A stretch of DNA of 64,000 nucleotides from Phaeovulum veldkampii DSM 11550 (GTDB lineage Bacteria > Pseudomonadota > Alphaproteobacteria > Rhodobacterales > Rhodobacteraceae). Positions 36,951 through 46,467 of this stretch are shown here, one piece after another. A model generated the notes under the pieces. That model was not told the DNA's origin and ran no database searches. It was given only the letters and a program-made list of their open reading frames with translations. Where the stretch lies: the NCBI RefSeq assembly GCF_003034995.1, contig NZ_PZKF01000015.1:18917-82916 (forward strand), read 5' to 3'. The translations under genes and the position numbers were made by a program. The first letter of the stretch is position 1, and each line of letters starts with the position of its first letter.

Positions 36951-37582
36951 GGCACGATCACCGGCGCGGGGTCGGCGGGCGGGGCGGCGTCGGCGGCGCG
37001 CAGATAAAGCGGCGCGGGCCGCGGGCCGGGGGTACTGCGCCGGGCGGCGGCGATACGGGCAATGGCTTCGGCCAGGGGCATTGCCGGGGCCAGAGCCGCG
37101 CCGCCATGGCGTGCGGCCAGCGCCTCGGCAGCAGAGCCGACAAACGCCCGCGCCGCGGGAGCCGCGTCCAGTGCCGCCAGCGCAGGCGCGGTGTCGGGGC
37201 CAAAACCTTGACAGTAAACCTCGCCGCGCCGGGCGTCTTCGGCGGCCACCACCGGGCGCGGCAGGCCATGCGCCAGCGCCTCCAGCCGCGACACGCCCAG
37301 CGCGGGAACCCCAAGGCTCAGCGCCAGCCCGCGCGCGGCCGCCACCGAAATCCGCACGCCGGTAAAATTGCCCGGCCCGATCCCCACCCCGATTGCGGCC
37401 AGATCGCGCCAGCCTGCGCCATGGCGGGCCAGCATCTCCTCCAGCATCGGAAACAGCCGTTCGGCCTGCCCCTTGGCCATATCCTCGGCGCGCGTCTCCA
37501 GCACCCTGTCGCCCGACAGCAAAGCGGCCGCGCAATGCGCGGCCGATGTGTCAAAGGCCAGAATCAACGGCTCAGGGCGCAA
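36947..37582 (-). CDS. tsaB: tRNA threonylcarbamoyladenosine biosynthesis protein TsaB
   Basis: Partner of TsaD in making t6A37 in ANN-decoding tRNAs. The 211-residue protein has the ASKHA-type start LILAFDTSAAHCAAALL and GIGPGNFTGVRISVAAARGLALSLG. It overlaps nfu upstream by 11 nt and rimI downstream by 4 nt. Cytoplasmic. The C-terminal third is Ala/Pro/Arg-rich and poorly conserved, as usual. Confidence 0.92.
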   Translation of the reverse strand: MRPEPLILAFDTSAAHCAAALLSGDRVLETRAEDMAKGQAERLFPMLEEMLARHGAGWRDLAAIGVGIGPGNFTGVRISVAAARGLALSLGVPALGVSRLEALAHGLPRPVVAAEDARRGEVYCQGFGPDTAPALAALDAAPAARAFVGSAAEALAARHGGAALAPAMPLAEAIARIAAARRSTPGPRPAPLYLRAADAAPPADPAPVIVP

Positions 37583-38135
37583 CGGCGCGCACCTCGGTCA
37601 CCTCGGGAATGTAGTGGCGCAGCAGGTTCTCGATCCCCATCTTGAGCGTCAGCGTCGAAGACGGGCAGCCCGCGCAGGCACCCTGCATGTGCAGATAAAC
37701 CACGCCCCGGTCAAAGCCGTGGAAGGTGATGTCGCCGCCATCCTGCGCCACGGCCGGGCGCACGCGGGTATCCAGCAACTCCTTGATCTGCGACACGATC
37801 GCGGCATCGGGGCCGGAATGGTCAGCGTGCCCGCCTGCGGCCTGACCGTCCCCCTCCATCACCGGCGCTCCGGATTGGAAATGCTCCATGATCGCGCCCA
37901 GCACGGCGGGTTTGACATGATCCCAGGAGTCCAGATCCGTCTTGGTGACGGTCACGAAATCGGACCCGAAAAACACCCCCGACACACCCGGCACCGCAAA
38001 GATGCGCCGCGCGAGGGGCGAAACCCCCGCCGCCTCGGCCGTAGGGAAATCGGCGGTGCCGGTTTCCAGCACGGTCAGCCCCGGCAGAAACTTCAGCGTG
38101 GCAGGGTTGGGGGTCGACTCGGTCTGGATGAACAT
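37572..38135 (-). CDS. NifU-family iron-sulfur cluster carrier (Nfu)
   Basis: The 187-residue protein has an N-terminal Nfu_N domain (FIQTESTPNPATLKFLPG, SPLARRIFAVPGVSGVFFGSDFVTV). The C-terminal NifU domain carries the cluster-binding C-A-G-C-P-S-S motif. It carries [4Fe-4S] clusters to target enzymes. The ATG at 38135 follows AAGGAGG, which lies in a hairpin arm (listed separately). Its stop overlaps tsaB. Confidence 0.95.
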   Translation of the reverse strand: MFIQTESTPNPATLKFLPGLTVLETGTADFPTAEAAGVSPLARRIFAVPGVSGVFFGSDFVTVTKTDLDSWDHVKPAVLGAIMEHFQSGAPVMEGDGQAAGGHADHSGPDAAIVSQIKELLDTRVRPAVAQDGGDITFHGFDRGVVYLHMQGACAGCPSSTLTLKMGIENLLRHYIPEVTEVRAVAP

Positions 38136-38138
38136 GGG

Positions 38139-38160
38139 GTGCCTCCTTGGCTTGAGGCAC
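38139..38160 (-). promoter_or_regulatory. Hairpin covering the ribosome binding site of nfu
   Basis: On the minus strand GTGCCTC and GAGGCAC form a perfect 7-bp stem with an 8-nt loop, ending 3 nt before the nfu start codon. The Shine-Dalgarno AAGGAGG runs from the loop into the 3' arm, so a closed stem would hide it. It could be a translational switch or a chance palindrome. Confidence 0.4.
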
Positions 38161-38219
38161 ATATGCGCCTGACGACCGTTTTCGTCAAGTTTGGGCCGAG
38201 GCAGTCCGGGTCCGCGGAT

Positions 38220-39281
38220 TCAGGCCAGAACCCGGCTGGCGCGCTGATCAACCAGAAAATCGGTAAAGATCGCCCCGACCCACATGCTGAGAAGCGCAAG
38301 CCAGGCGGTGCCCGCAAAGACCGAAGCGCCGGTCACGCCCGAGCCGATGGCACACCCCCCAGCCAGCATCGCGCCAAAGCCCATCAGCGCCGCGCCGATC
38401 ATCGAGCGGCGCATCGGGGCCGCCCCCTCAAAGCCCTGAAACTGCAATTCACGCGTGACCAACGCAGCCAGAAACGCGCCAAGGAACACACCGGGCACCA
38501 GCCCCACATCGAATTCCAGCACCGAGTTGCGGTCGAGGAAATACATCAACGTATTGGCCGATGGCCCCGAGAAGGTGGCCGATGTCACCGACACCGGATC
38601 AAAGCTGGCCTGCGCGAGGTTCCAGGTCAGCACCCAGCCCAGCGCCACCGAAAACCCCACCCCCGAGGCGAACAGCAAAACCCGCGCCCCGATGCGGGCA
38701 CGCCGTGCCAGAACCAGCGCCAAAATCGCCACCGCAACGCCAAACACCAGCCCCGCCCCATTGGGAAGATGAAGCGTTTCCAGAAGGTTGACGTTGACCC
38801 CACCGGCTGTGACCCACAGGCCTGCCAGATCGTCGCGCAGCGGGGCCAGCACGCCCTTCAGGCTCATTTGCGCGACCACGGCAAAGATCAGCCCCGACAT
38901 GACCGACCGAAGGTTGCCCGTCGCCGCCAGCACCAGAAGCCGCCCCGAACAGCCCCGCGCCAACACCATGCCCACGCCGAACACCAGCCCCCCGATCACC
39001 GCGCCCGACCACGACCCCGGCACCGACATCAGCCGCGCATCGGCCGAGCGGAACAGCCCCAAGAGTTCGGCCCCCTGCACCCAGACGACCGCCGTGGAAA
39101 AGGTCAGCAGCCAGACCGCGACCTTCGGCCCCAGTTCGCCGCGCGCGAATTCCACCGTCGCGGCGCGCAGGCAGAAATTCGACCGCTGCGCGGCAATACC
39201 GAAAACCATGCCGGTGATCAGCCCGAACAGCGCCGCCGCGGGGCCTTCGCCGATCCGGTCGATGATCGAGACAATATCCAT
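38220..39281 (-). CDS. YeeE/YedE family (DUF395) sulfur-compound transporter
   Basis: The 353-residue inner-membrane protein has many hydrophobic segments. The family cysteine motifs are in order: QRSNFCLRAA, LARGCSGRLLVL and LAGGCAIGSGVTG. In characterised members these cysteines pass thiosulfate through the membrane. The ATG at 39281 follows GGAGACACC. It has its own promoter region shared with the divergent MFS gene; no partner sulfur-carrier gene is seen. Confidence 0.88.
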   Translation of the reverse strand: MDIVSIIDRIGEGPAAALFGLITGMVFGIAAQRSNFCLRAATVEFARGELGPKVAVWLLTFSTAVVWVQGAELLGLFRSADARLMSVPGSWSGAVIGGLVFGVGMVLARGCSGRLLVLAATGNLRSVMSGLIFAVVAQMSLKGVLAPLRDDLAGLWVTAGGVNVNLLETLHLPNGAGLVFGVAVAILALVLARRARIGARVLLFASGVGFSVALGWVLTWNLAQASFDPVSVTSATFSGPSANTLMYFLDRNSVLEFDVGLVPGVFLGAFLAALVTRELQFQGFEGAAPMRRSMIGAALMGFGAMLAGGCAIGSGVTGASVFAGTAWLALLSMWVGAIFTDFLVDQRASRVLA

Positions 39282-39389
39282 GGTGTCTCCAGCCCCGCGC
39301 CAAAGTGTCGCTGTCACAGAATCATCATGCAGCTTGACCTTTAGCACAAGCCCCGTTGTGACGCCGCTGAAACCGCCGTATCCGGGGGC

Positions 39390-40646
39390 ATGACCGTCCG
39401 CCCCGCTCCGCCCCCCGCCCGTCGCACCGTTACCCTTGCCGAGGCCAAGGGCCTGCCGCGCTGGCGTCAGCCCGAGGCGCTGCTATATCTGATGGCGGCG
39501 GCGATGCCTATTTCCTTTGCCACATGGTCGGCGCTGCTGAACAACTTTGTGATCGAGGCGGCCCAATTCACCGGCAAGGAAATCGGCTGGCTGCATTCGG
39601 TGCGCGAGATTCCGGGCTTTCTGGCCATCGGGGTGATCGTGATCCTCTGGGCGATGCGCGAACAGGTGCTGGCGCTGGTCAGCCTTGCACTCTTGGGCGC
39701 GGCCACTGCGATCACCGCGGCCTTTCCCACGTTCGGCGGGCTGTTGATGGTCACACTCCTGTCCTCGATCGGGTTTCACTATTTCGAGACGGTGAACCAG
39801 TCGCTGCAATTGCAATGGGTGCCCAAGGCCCGTGCGCCAGAGGTGCTGGGCCGCATCGTTGCCGTGGGTTCCGGTGCGTCGCTGGTGGCCTATGGGCTGC
39901 TGGTCGTCGGCTGGAAGACCTTTGATCTTGGCTATGCGCTGGTCTATGCGCTGGCGGGGGGTGTGACGCTGGCCATCGTGGTCTTTGCCGCGCTGGCCTA
40001 TCCGCAGTTTCAGTCACCCGAGCAGCAAAGCAAGAAGTTCGTTCTGCGCCGCCGCTACTGGCTGTATTACGCGCTGCAATTCATGGCGGGTGCGCGGCGA
40101 CAGATCTTTGTGGTCTTTGCCGCCTTCATGATGGTCGAACGCTTTGGCTTTGAGGTGCACGAGGTCACGGCCCTGTTCCTGATCAATTTCGCCGCCAACA
40201 TGGTGGCCGCGCCGTTTCTGGGCAAGGCTGTGGGCCGATGGGGCGAACGGCGGGCGATGCTGGTGGAATATGCCGGGCTGGCCTGCGTGTTTCTGGCCTA
40301 TGGCGGGCTTTACTGGTTTGGCTGGGGCGTGGTTCTGGCCGCCGCGCTTTATGTGATCGACCATCTGTTTTTCGCGCTGTCGTTCGCGCTGCGCACCTAT
40401 TTCCAGAAAATAGCCGAGCCCGCCGACATCGCCCCCACCGCCGCCGTGGCCTTTACCATCAACCACATCGCCGCGGTGTTCCTGCCTGCTTCGTTGGGCT
40501 ATCTCTGGCTGGTCGCGCCGGGCGGGGTGTTTTTGCTGGCGGCTGGCATGGCGGGGGTTTCATTCTCGCTGGCGCTACTGATCCCGCGCCACCCCGAACC
40601 GGGCTATGAAACGATCTTTGCCCGCAAGCGCGTTATCGCCAGCTGA
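39390..40646 (+). CDS. MFS transporter, substrate unknown
   Basis: The 418-residue protein has about 12 membrane segments. It lacks a clean copy of the GxLxDRxGRR loop, and its second half has GKAVGRWGERRAMLVEYAGL at the matching place. It diverges from the YeeE/YedE gene and is 54 nt before msrA on the same strand. Only the family can be assigned. Confidence 0.85.
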   Translation: MTVRPAPPPARRTVTLAEAKGLPRWRQPEALLYLMAAAMPISFATWSALLNNFVIEAAQFTGKEIGWLHSVREIPGFLAIGVIVILWAMREQVLALVSLALLGAATAITAAFPTFGGLLMVTLLSSIGFHYFETVNQSLQLQWVPKARAPEVLGRIVAVGSGASLVAYGLLVVGWKTFDLGYALVYALAGGVTLAIVVFAALAYPQFQSPEQQSKKFVLRRRYWLYYALQFMAGARRQIFVVFAAFMMVERFGFEVHEVTALFLINFAANMVAAPFLGKAVGRWGERRAMLVEYAGLACVFLAYGGLYWFGWGVVLAAALYVIDHLFFALSFALRTYFQKIAEPADIAPTAAVAFTINHIAAVFLPASLGYLWLVAPGGVFLLAAGMAGVSFSLALLIPRHPEPGYETIFARKRVIAS

Positions 40647-40700
40647 CTGGACAGGCCCGCCCCGGCCCCTATCTTGGGTCCACAGATCAGGAGCAACGCG

Positions 40701-41351
40701 ATGTTTTCCCTTTTCGCCAAACCCGCCCGCATGCCCACCGCAGCCGAGGCACTGCCCGGCCGCGCCACGCCGATGCCGATCCTTGAGCCGCATTTTCTGT
40801 CGGGCCTGCCGCTTCGCAGCCCGGTGCCCGAGGGCATGGAACAGGCGATGTTTGGCATGGGCTGTTTCTGGGGGGTGGAGCGGGTGTTCTGGCAACAGCC
40901 CGGCGTCTGGCTGACGATGGTGGGCTATGCCGCGGGCCTGACACCCAACCCCACCTACAAAGAGGTCTGCACCGGCATGACCGGCCACAATGAGGTGGTG
41001 CGGATGATATTTGACCCGAAGGTCATCAGCTATGACGACCTGCTGAAAACCTTCTGGGAAAACCACGATCCCACCCAAGGCATGCGGCAGGGCAACGACC
41101 GGGGCACACAGTATCGGTCTGGCATCTACGCCTACAGCCCCGAACAGGTGGCTGCGGCCGAGGCCAGCCGCGCCGCCTATGCCGACCGGCTGCGCGCGGC
41201 CGGTTTCGGCACGATCACAACTGAAATCCAGCCCGCGCCCGAGTTCTACTTTGCCGAGGACTACCACCAGCAGTATCTGGCCAAGAACCCGGCGGGTTAC
41301 TGCGGCATCGGTGGCACCGGGGTCGCCTGCCCCGTGGGCACCGGGGCCTGA
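40701..41351 (+). CDS. msrA: Peptide methionine-S-sulfoxide reductase MsrA
   Basis: The 216-residue protein has the MsrA catalytic motif [11 protein letters not shown]. It also has the substrate-binding region [30 protein letters not shown] and a C-terminal Cys in [16 protein letters not shown], the resolving region. It reduces the S-epimer of methionine sulfoxide in proteins with thioredoxin. CAGGAGC precedes the ATG. The next gene starts 2 nt after its stop and reduces the free R-epimer. Confidence 0.96.
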   Translation: MFSLFAKPARMPTAAEALPGRATPMPILEPHFLSGLPLRSPVPEGMEQAMFGMGCFWGVERVFWQQPGVWLTMVGYAAGLTPNPTYKEVCTGMTGHNEVVRMIFDPKVISYDDLLKTFWENHDPTQGMRQGNDRGTQYRSGIYAYSPEQVAAAEASRAAYADRLRAAGFGTITTEIQPAPEFYFAEDYHQQYLAKNPAGYCGIGGTGVACPVGTGA

Positions 41352-41353
41352 GC

Positions 41354-41809
41354 GTGCAGATCGACTATGCCGATATGGCCGGTCGGCTGGCCGCACTGAC
41401 CCATGGCGAAACCGACGAGGTGGCGCTGATGGCCACCCTCGCCTGCGAATTGCATCACGCCGATGACCGTTTCGACTGGACCGGCTTTTACCGCGTCACA
41501 GCGCCCGAGATGCTGAAGATCGGCCCCTATCAGGGCGGGCACGGCTGCCTGAGCATCGCGTTTTCGCGCGGTGTCTGCGGCACCGCCGCGCGCGAGCGTC
41601 GCACCCAGCTTGTGGCCGATGTTGATGCCTTCCCCGGCCATATCGCCTGTTCGTCCGCCACCCGGTCGGAAATCGTCGTGCCGGTATTTGGCGCGGGCGG
41701 GCGGCTGATCGGGGTTCTGGATATCGACAGCAACCAGCCCGACGCCTTCACATCCATTGATGCGGCGGGGCTGGAGGCGCTGATGGCGCAGGTCTTCGGC
41801 ACGCTGTGA
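41354..41809 (+). CDS. msrC: Free methionine-(R)-sulfoxide reductase (GAF type)
   Basis: The 151-residue single GAF domain has the three cysteines of the fRMsr family in place: GCLSIAF, GVCGTAA and [16 protein letters not shown]. It starts with GTG 2 nt after msrA, so the pair is co-transcribed and covers S-sulfoxide in proteins and R-sulfoxide of free methionine. The cysteine pattern separates it from ordinary GAF sensors. Confidence 0.93.
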   Translation: MQIDYADMAGRLAALTHGETDEVALMATLACELHHADDRFDWTGFYRVTAPEMLKIGPYQGGHGCLSIAFSRGVCGTAARERRTQLVADVDAFPGHIACSSATRSEIVVPVFGAGGRLIGVLDIDSNQPDAFTSIDAAGLEALMAQVFGTL

Positions 41810-41870
41810 TCGCTGTTTCCCCGGCGCAAAATCCCGGCTACATCCGCCCCATCACTGGCGGAGTCGCAAC

Positions 41871-42494
41871 ATGTGGGATGTTCTGGCGGCCTTCCCGGCC
41901 GAAGCGCTGATCGGGTTCACCATCGGCGGGCTGATCCTGAATTTCGCGCCGGGGGCGGATGTGTTCTTCGCCACCGCCTGCGGCATTCAGGGCGGGCCGC
42001 GTGCGGGCATCATGGCGGGGCTGGGCGTGGGGATCGGTGTTGTCTGGCATGTGACGCTGGCAGCCCTTGGCCTGTCGGCGGTCATCGCGGCGCACCCCGA
42101 AGCGCTCAGCGCGATCCGCTGGGCGGGGGCGACCTATCTGCTGTGGCTGGCATGGAAAAGCTGGCGCGCGGGCGCGGGTGGTGGATCGGCGCGCGGCGTG
42201 GTCAGCCCGCTGAGGGCGGTGGCGCGCGGGTTTTTGTCGAATGCGATGAACCCCAAACCGGTTCTGTTCATCCTTGCCTTCCTGCCGCAGTTCACCAACC
42301 CCGCCTATGGCCCGATCTGGCAGCAGATCGTCATTCTGGGCGGCATCTTTGCCTTTACCGGAACGCTGGTGACGATGGGCTATGGCTGGCTTGCCGGGGT
42401 GCTGGGTCGGTCGCTGTCATCGCGCATGGGGGTGGTGAACAAGATTGCGGCGGTGATGTTCGGGGGCCTTGCGGCCAAACTGGCAATCAGTTGA
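41871..42494 (+). CDS. LysE family amino-acid exporter
   Basis: The 207-residue inner-membrane protein has about six hydrophobic segments. It has the RhtB/LysE pattern (FTIGGLILNFAPGADVFFATACGIQGG, then GATYLLWLAWKSWR and FLSNAMNPKPVLFILAFLPQF). The group exports amino acids such as homoserine, threonine or lysine. Its stop overlaps the rluA start by one nucleotide. Confidence 0.9.
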   Translation: MWDVLAAFPAEALIGFTIGGLILNFAPGADVFFATACGIQGGPRAGIMAGLGVGIGVVWHVTLAALGLSAVIAAHPEALSAIRWAGATYLLWLAWKSWRAGAGGGSARGVVSPLRAVARGFLSNAMNPKPVLFILAFLPQFTNPAYGPIWQQIVILGGIFAFTGTLVTMGYGWLAGVLGRSLSSRMGVVNKIAAVMFGGLAAKLAIS

Positions 42495-43147
42495 TGACCG
42501 AATTCCGCTATACCCCGCCCGATGTGCCGCTGAGGGTGCTTTACACCGATGAGGCGATTGTGGTGGCCGACAAGCCGGCGGGCCTTTTGTCGGTGCCGGG
42601 CCGCGGCGAGGACCGGGCCGATTGCCTGATCGCCCGACTGCGCACGGTTTATCCTTCGGTTCTTCTGGTGCACCGGCTTGACCTGGATACCTCGGGGGTC
42701 ATGGTCTTTGCCCTGACGGCGCAGGCACAGCGCCACCTGGGCCGCCAGTTTGAGGACCGGGCGACGAAAAAGGTCTATCTCGCCCGGCTCTGGGGTCATC
42801 TTGCGCCAAAGGCGGGGCGGGTCGATCTGCCCCTCTGCGTCGATTGGCCGAACCGCCCGCGCCAGCATGTAAACCACGAAATGGGCCGCGCCGCGCAAAC
42901 CGACTGGCGGGTGATCCGGCATGAACTGGACGGCACCACGCGGGTGCGGCTGATACCGCTGACCGGGCGCAGCCATCAGTTGCGGGTGCATATGATGGAA
43001 CTGGGCCACCCCATCTTGGGTGATCCGCTTTATGCCACAGGCCCCGCGCGCGACTTTCCACGCCTGATGCTGCATGCCGAAAGCCTGCGCCTGCGCCACC
43101 CCGAAACCGGGGTGCACATGACCTTTACCGCACCCTGCCCGTTCTGA
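42494..43147 (+). CDS. rluA: RluA-family pseudouridine synthase (23S rRNA U746 / tRNA U32 type)
   Basis: The 217-residue protein has the catalytic HRLDLDTSG motif, LVVADKPAGLLSVPG before it and RLIPLTGRSHQLRVHMMELGHPILGD after it. It lacks an S4 domain and has RluA-like length, as expected for the short dual-specificity RluA rather than RluC or RluD. The start codon shares a base with the LysE stop (TGATG). It converges on the SLC13 gene with no gap. Confidence 0.9.
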   Translation: MTEFRYTPPDVPLRVLYTDEAIVVADKPAGLLSVPGRGEDRADCLIARLRTVYPSVLLVHRLDLDTSGVMVFALTAQAQRHLGRQFEDRATKKVYLARLWGHLAPKAGRVDLPLCVDWPNRPRQHVNHEMGRAAQTDWRVIRHELDGTTRVRLIPLTGRSHQLRVHMMELGHPILGDPLYATGPARDFPRLMLHAESLRLRHPETGVHMTFTAPCPF

Positions 43148-44935
43148 TCACAACGGCCAGACCCACAGCAGCAGCGGCAGGCTGACCACAACCACCAGCG
43201 CCTCAAGCGGCAGGCCAAGTCGCCAGTAATCGCCAAAGCCAAAACCGCCGGGGCCCAGGATCAGAGTGTTGTTCTGATGCCCGATCGGCGTAAGGAACGC
43301 GCAGGACGCGCCGATTGCAACCGCCATCAGAAAGCTGTCGGGGTTGACGCCCAACGCCCCGGCAATACCCAGTGCGATGGGGCACATCACCGCCGCGGTC
43401 GCGGCGTTGTTCATCACATCCGACAGGAACATCGTCACCACCAGCACCACCGCCAGCGCCACCACCGGCTGGCCCTGCGCCACCGTGTCCACCAGAAACC
43501 GCGCCAGCAGTTCGGCGGCGCCGGTTGTCTGCATCGCCCCCGCCACCGGGATCAGCGCCGCCAGCAGCACGATCACCGGCCAGTCGATCGCCGTGTAGAC
43601 CGACGTCGGCGGCACGGTCCGGGCCACCATCGAAACGAGAACCCCCAGCGCAAAGGCCACCGCAGCGGGCAGGATGCCAAAAGCCGCAAGCCCCACCGCG
43701 CCCACCATGATCACGGCGGCAAGCGCGGCCTGCCGTCGGTCTGGCAGGCGCAACTCGCGCTCGGCCAGCGGCACGCAGTTGTTTTCGCTGGAAAAATCGG
43801 CCAGCACCTCGGCCGGCCCCTGCATCAGCAGTAGATCGCCAGATTGCAGCCGCATCGTGCGCAACCGCGCCTGCGACCGCCGCCCCTCGCGCGAGACCGC
43901 CAGCAGGTTCAGCCCATAGCGCGTGCGCAGCGCCATATCCTTGGCCGACCGCCCTACAAGGTTTGATTCCGCGCGCACGACATATTCGCGCAGCACGATC
44001 TCGTCGCGGCTCGCCGCCTCGGTATCGGGCGCGCCCTTGCTGGACGACCCCTGTTCGCCAAGCGTCAGCCCCAGCTTGGCAAGCGCCTCGCCCAGCCCCT
44101 CGGCTTCGGCCTCCAGCAGCAAAATATCGCCCGTCAGAATCATCCGGCTGCCGCGCGGGGCACTGATGCGCACATCGTTGCGCACCAGCCCCACCACTTG
44201 CGCCCCGGCCCCTTCGAGTTCGTTTTCCAGATGGGCCAGCCGCATCCCTGAGGCGCGGCTTTTCTCGGGCACACGGACCTCGGTCAGATAGGCGCCGGTC
44301 TCGAATTCCTCGCGCCCGGCGGGGCGGCGCGCGGGCACCAGCCGCCAGCCCAAGAGCGCCACAAAAGCCACGCCCGCGACCGCCACGGCAAGACCTACAG
44401 GGGTGAAATCGAACATGCCAAAGGCGGTTCCGCCAGCCTCGGCCCGGAACCCCGCCACGATCAGGTTGGGCGGCGTGCCAACCAGCGTTGTCATGCCCCC
44501 CAAAATCGTGCCAAAGGCCAGCGGCATCAACACCTGCCCCGGCGTCAGATCAAGCCGCCCGGCCAGTTGCACCGCCACCGGCATCAACAGCGCCATCGCC
44601 CCGACGTTGTTCATGAACCCCGACAGCGCCGCCCCAAGCCCCATCAGCGCGGCAAGGCTGACCGTGCGCCCTGCGGTTGCGGGCAGCAGCCTGCGCGCCA
44701 GAATATCAACGGCGCCGGTGGTCTGAAGCCCGCGGCTAAGAACCAGCACGCAGGCCACCGTGATCACCGCAGGGTGGCCAAAGCCCGCAAATGCCGCCGA
44801 CCCCGGAACCAGTCCGACAAGTGTTGCCGCCAGCAGCGCGGCCAGCGCCACCATGTCATGCCGAAACCGGCCCCACAGGAACAGAGCCACCGTGGCAACC
44901 AGAATGGCGGTGATCAGACCCTGATCCTGTGTCAT
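43148..44935 (-). CDS. SLC13 family permease with central TrkA-C domains
   Basis: The 595-residue protein has two membrane halves (residues about 1-200 and 400-595) around a cytoplasmic part with two RCK-C/TrkA-C-like domains (VVGLVRNDVRISAPRGSRMILTGDILLLEAE and LNLLAVSREGRRSQARLRTMRLQSGDLLLMQGP). Each half has an Asn-rich re-entrant motif (SGFMNNVGAMALLMP and MNNAATAAVMCPI), as in divalent-anion/sodium symporters of this class. It may carry sulfate or dicarboxylates. Last gene of a minus-strand run. Confidence 0.92.
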   Translation of the reverse strand: MTQDQGLITAILVATVALFLWGRFRHDMVALAALLAATLVGLVPGSAAFAGFGHPAVITVACVLVLSRGLQTTGAVDILARRLLPATAGRTVSLAALMGLGAALSGFMNNVGAMALLMPVAVQLAGRLDLTPGQVLMPLAFGTILGGMTTLVGTPPNLIVAGFRAEAGGTAFGMFDFTPVGLAVAVAGVAFVALLGWRLVPARRPAGREEFETGAYLTEVRVPEKSRASGMRLAHLENELEGAGAQVVGLVRNDVRISAPRGSRMILTGDILLLEAEAEGLGEALAKLGLTLGEQGSSSKGAPDTEAASRDEIVLREYVVRAESNLVGRSAKDMALRTRYGLNLLAVSREGRRSQARLRTMRLQSGDLLLMQGPAEVLADFSSENNCVPLAERELRLPDRRQAALAAVIMVGAVGLAAFGILPAAVAFALGVLVSMVARTVPPTSVYTAIDWPVIVLLAALIPVAGAMQTTGAAELLARFLVDTVAQGQPVVALAVVLVVTMFLSDVMNNAATAAVMCPIALGIAGALGVNPDSFLMAVAIGASCAFLTPIGHQNNTLILGPGGFGFGDYWRLGLPLEALVVVVSLPLLLWVWPL

Positions 44936-44938
44936 GCC

Positions 44939-45853
44939 CTAACGCGCGCGCCAGGCATTCAGAATATAGCGCGCCGTCATCAGGTCCAGATGCGCACCGC
45001 CCCCGTTCTTGCACAGGGTAATCTCGTCTGCGTTACGGCGGGCGAACCGACCCGAGGGCAGATCATAGTAATCGGCCAGCACATCGTCACGCGCGATCAC
45101 GCCGCGGGCGAGGGGGTCTTTCAACTCTCCGATATGGTCCAGTGTGGTGGCGCGGGCATCCACGAAAAGGCGCGCGCGGCGCAGCGTTTCGTCATCGGCC
45201 TCGCGCATATCGGGGCGGTAGGCGCCGATCAGGTCCAGATGCGATCCGGGGGCCAGCCAGTCGCCCCGGATCAGGGGGGCCGAACTCATCGTTGTGGTGG
45301 CGATGATTTCGGCGCCGCGCACGGCGGCTTCCAGATCGGGCGCGGCGGTGCCGCCGATTTCATGCGCCAGCGCCTCTGCCGCCGCCGGGCTGCGGTTCCA
45401 CAAGGTAAAGCGCGCGCCCGGAAAGGCAGACGCATAGGCTGCCACCATCGAGCGCGCCACATTGCCCGCCCCCACGATCAGAATGTTCCGTGCCTCGGGT
45501 CGGGCGAGGCGGCGCGCGGCCAGCAGGCTGTCGCCCGCCGTCTTCCACTTGGTCACCAGATGAAAATCGACAATCGCCTCCAGCGTGCCATCGGTGTCGG
45601 AATAGAGCGTCACCGCCCCGTTCACCATCGGCCTGCCCGCAGCCGGGTTGCCCGGAAACACCGAGGCCGCCTTGACGGCAAGGCCCAGCCCGTCGATCCA
45701 GGCCGACCGGGTCAGCAGCGTATCGCGGCCGCGATACAAAAACGTGTCGGCCACCTCGGCCCGCGGCAGGTCATGCCCCGCCGCCAGCGCATCGGTCAGC
45801 GCGATCCAGTCAAGCTGCGCTTCGGCCTCGGGGCCAACGATTTCAATGCTCAT
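44939..45853 (-). CDS. Ornithine cyclodeaminase / mu-crystallin family protein
   Basis: The 304-residue protein has a central NAD-binding fold (ILIVGAGNVARSMVAAYASAFP) followed by IATTTMSSAPLI and GSHLDLIGAYRPDMRE, the family core. The substrate site lysine-bearing GLAVKAASVFPGN is present. Members act as ornithine cyclodeaminase, alanine dehydrogenase or ketimine reductase; the sequence does not decide. It is coupled to the HAD gene by a 4-nt overlap and lies 3 nt before the SLC13 gene. Confidence 0.9.
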   Translation of the reverse strand: MSIEIVGPEAEAQLDWIALTDALAAGHDLPRAEVADTFLYRGRDTLLTRSAWIDGLGLAVKAASVFPGNPAAGRPMVNGAVTLYSDTDGTLEAIVDFHLVTKWKTAGDSLLAARRLARPEARNILIVGAGNVARSMVAAYASAFPGARFTLWNRSPAAAEALAHEIGGTAAPDLEAAVRGAEIIATTTMSSAPLIRGDWLAPGSHLDLIGAYRPDMREADDETLRRARLFVDARATTLDHIGELKDPLARGVIARDDVLADYYDLPSGRFARRNADEITLCKNGGGAHLDLMTARYILNAWRAR

Positions 45854-46467
45854 TGCGCGTCTCTTTCGGACAAAAGATCCTCGGCCAGCAATCTGGCAGC
45901 AAGACCCTGAGGACCATCGAACAGATGTGTGTGCCAGCCCCGCGCCGCGGCGGCGGCGATGTTTTCCGGCCGGTCGTCGGTGAACAGCAGCGCGGCGGGG
46001 GGCAGGCCACAATCGGCTTCGACGATCTGATAAATCTTTGGGTCGGGCTTTATCACGCCCAGATGACCCGAGATGTAGCGCCGGTCGAACTCGGTCAGTA
46101 CGGGATACATCGTCTCGGCCTGTGCAAAGGTTTCGCAGCCGAAATTCGACAGCGCAAAAACCGGCACCCCTGCCGCGCGCAACGCGCGCAGCAGCCGGAT
46201 GGCATGAGGGATTTCAGGGGCAAACATCTCGCCCCAGCGCGTTTGCCACAGGCGGATATGATCCGCATGATCAGGATGCGTCGCCGCCAGCGCCGAGACA
46301 GAGGCCGCGAGGGGGGCGCCTGCATCCACTGCCTCGTTCATCGCGGCAAGGCCGATGTCGTGAAACAGATGGTCACGAAGGGCTGGGCCGACGACAGGGT
46401 CATAGACCCGCTCGGGATGCCATTCGACCAGCACATTGCCGATATCGAAAACCACGGCCTTGATCAT
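45850..46467 (-). CDS. HAD-superfamily phosphatase, YihX-like
   Basis: The 205-residue HAD type IA protein has motif [11 protein letters not shown], where Gly-Asn follow as in YihX-type sugar-phosphate phosphatases, motif II LSNFG, and motif [13 protein letters not shown] and [14 protein letters not shown]. It probably hydrolyses a small phosphorylated metabolite. It overlaps both neighbours by 4 nt. Confidence 0.9.
   Translation of the reverse strand: MIKAVVFDIGNVLVEWHPERVYDPVVGPALRDHLFHDIGLAAMNEAVDAGAPLAASVSALAATHPDHADHIRLWQTRWGEMFAPEIPHAIRLLRALRAAGVPVFALSNFGCETFAQAETMYPVLTEFDRRYISGHLGVIKPDPKIYQIVEADCGLPPAALLFTDDRPENIAAAAARGWHTHLFDGPQGLAARLLAEDLLSERDAQ

Noticed and set aside
37368..39344. 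Plus-strand open frame of about 660 codons opposite tsaB, nfu and the YeeE/YedE gene
   Set aside because: It spans three minus-strand genes with clear motifs; it is a shadow frame.
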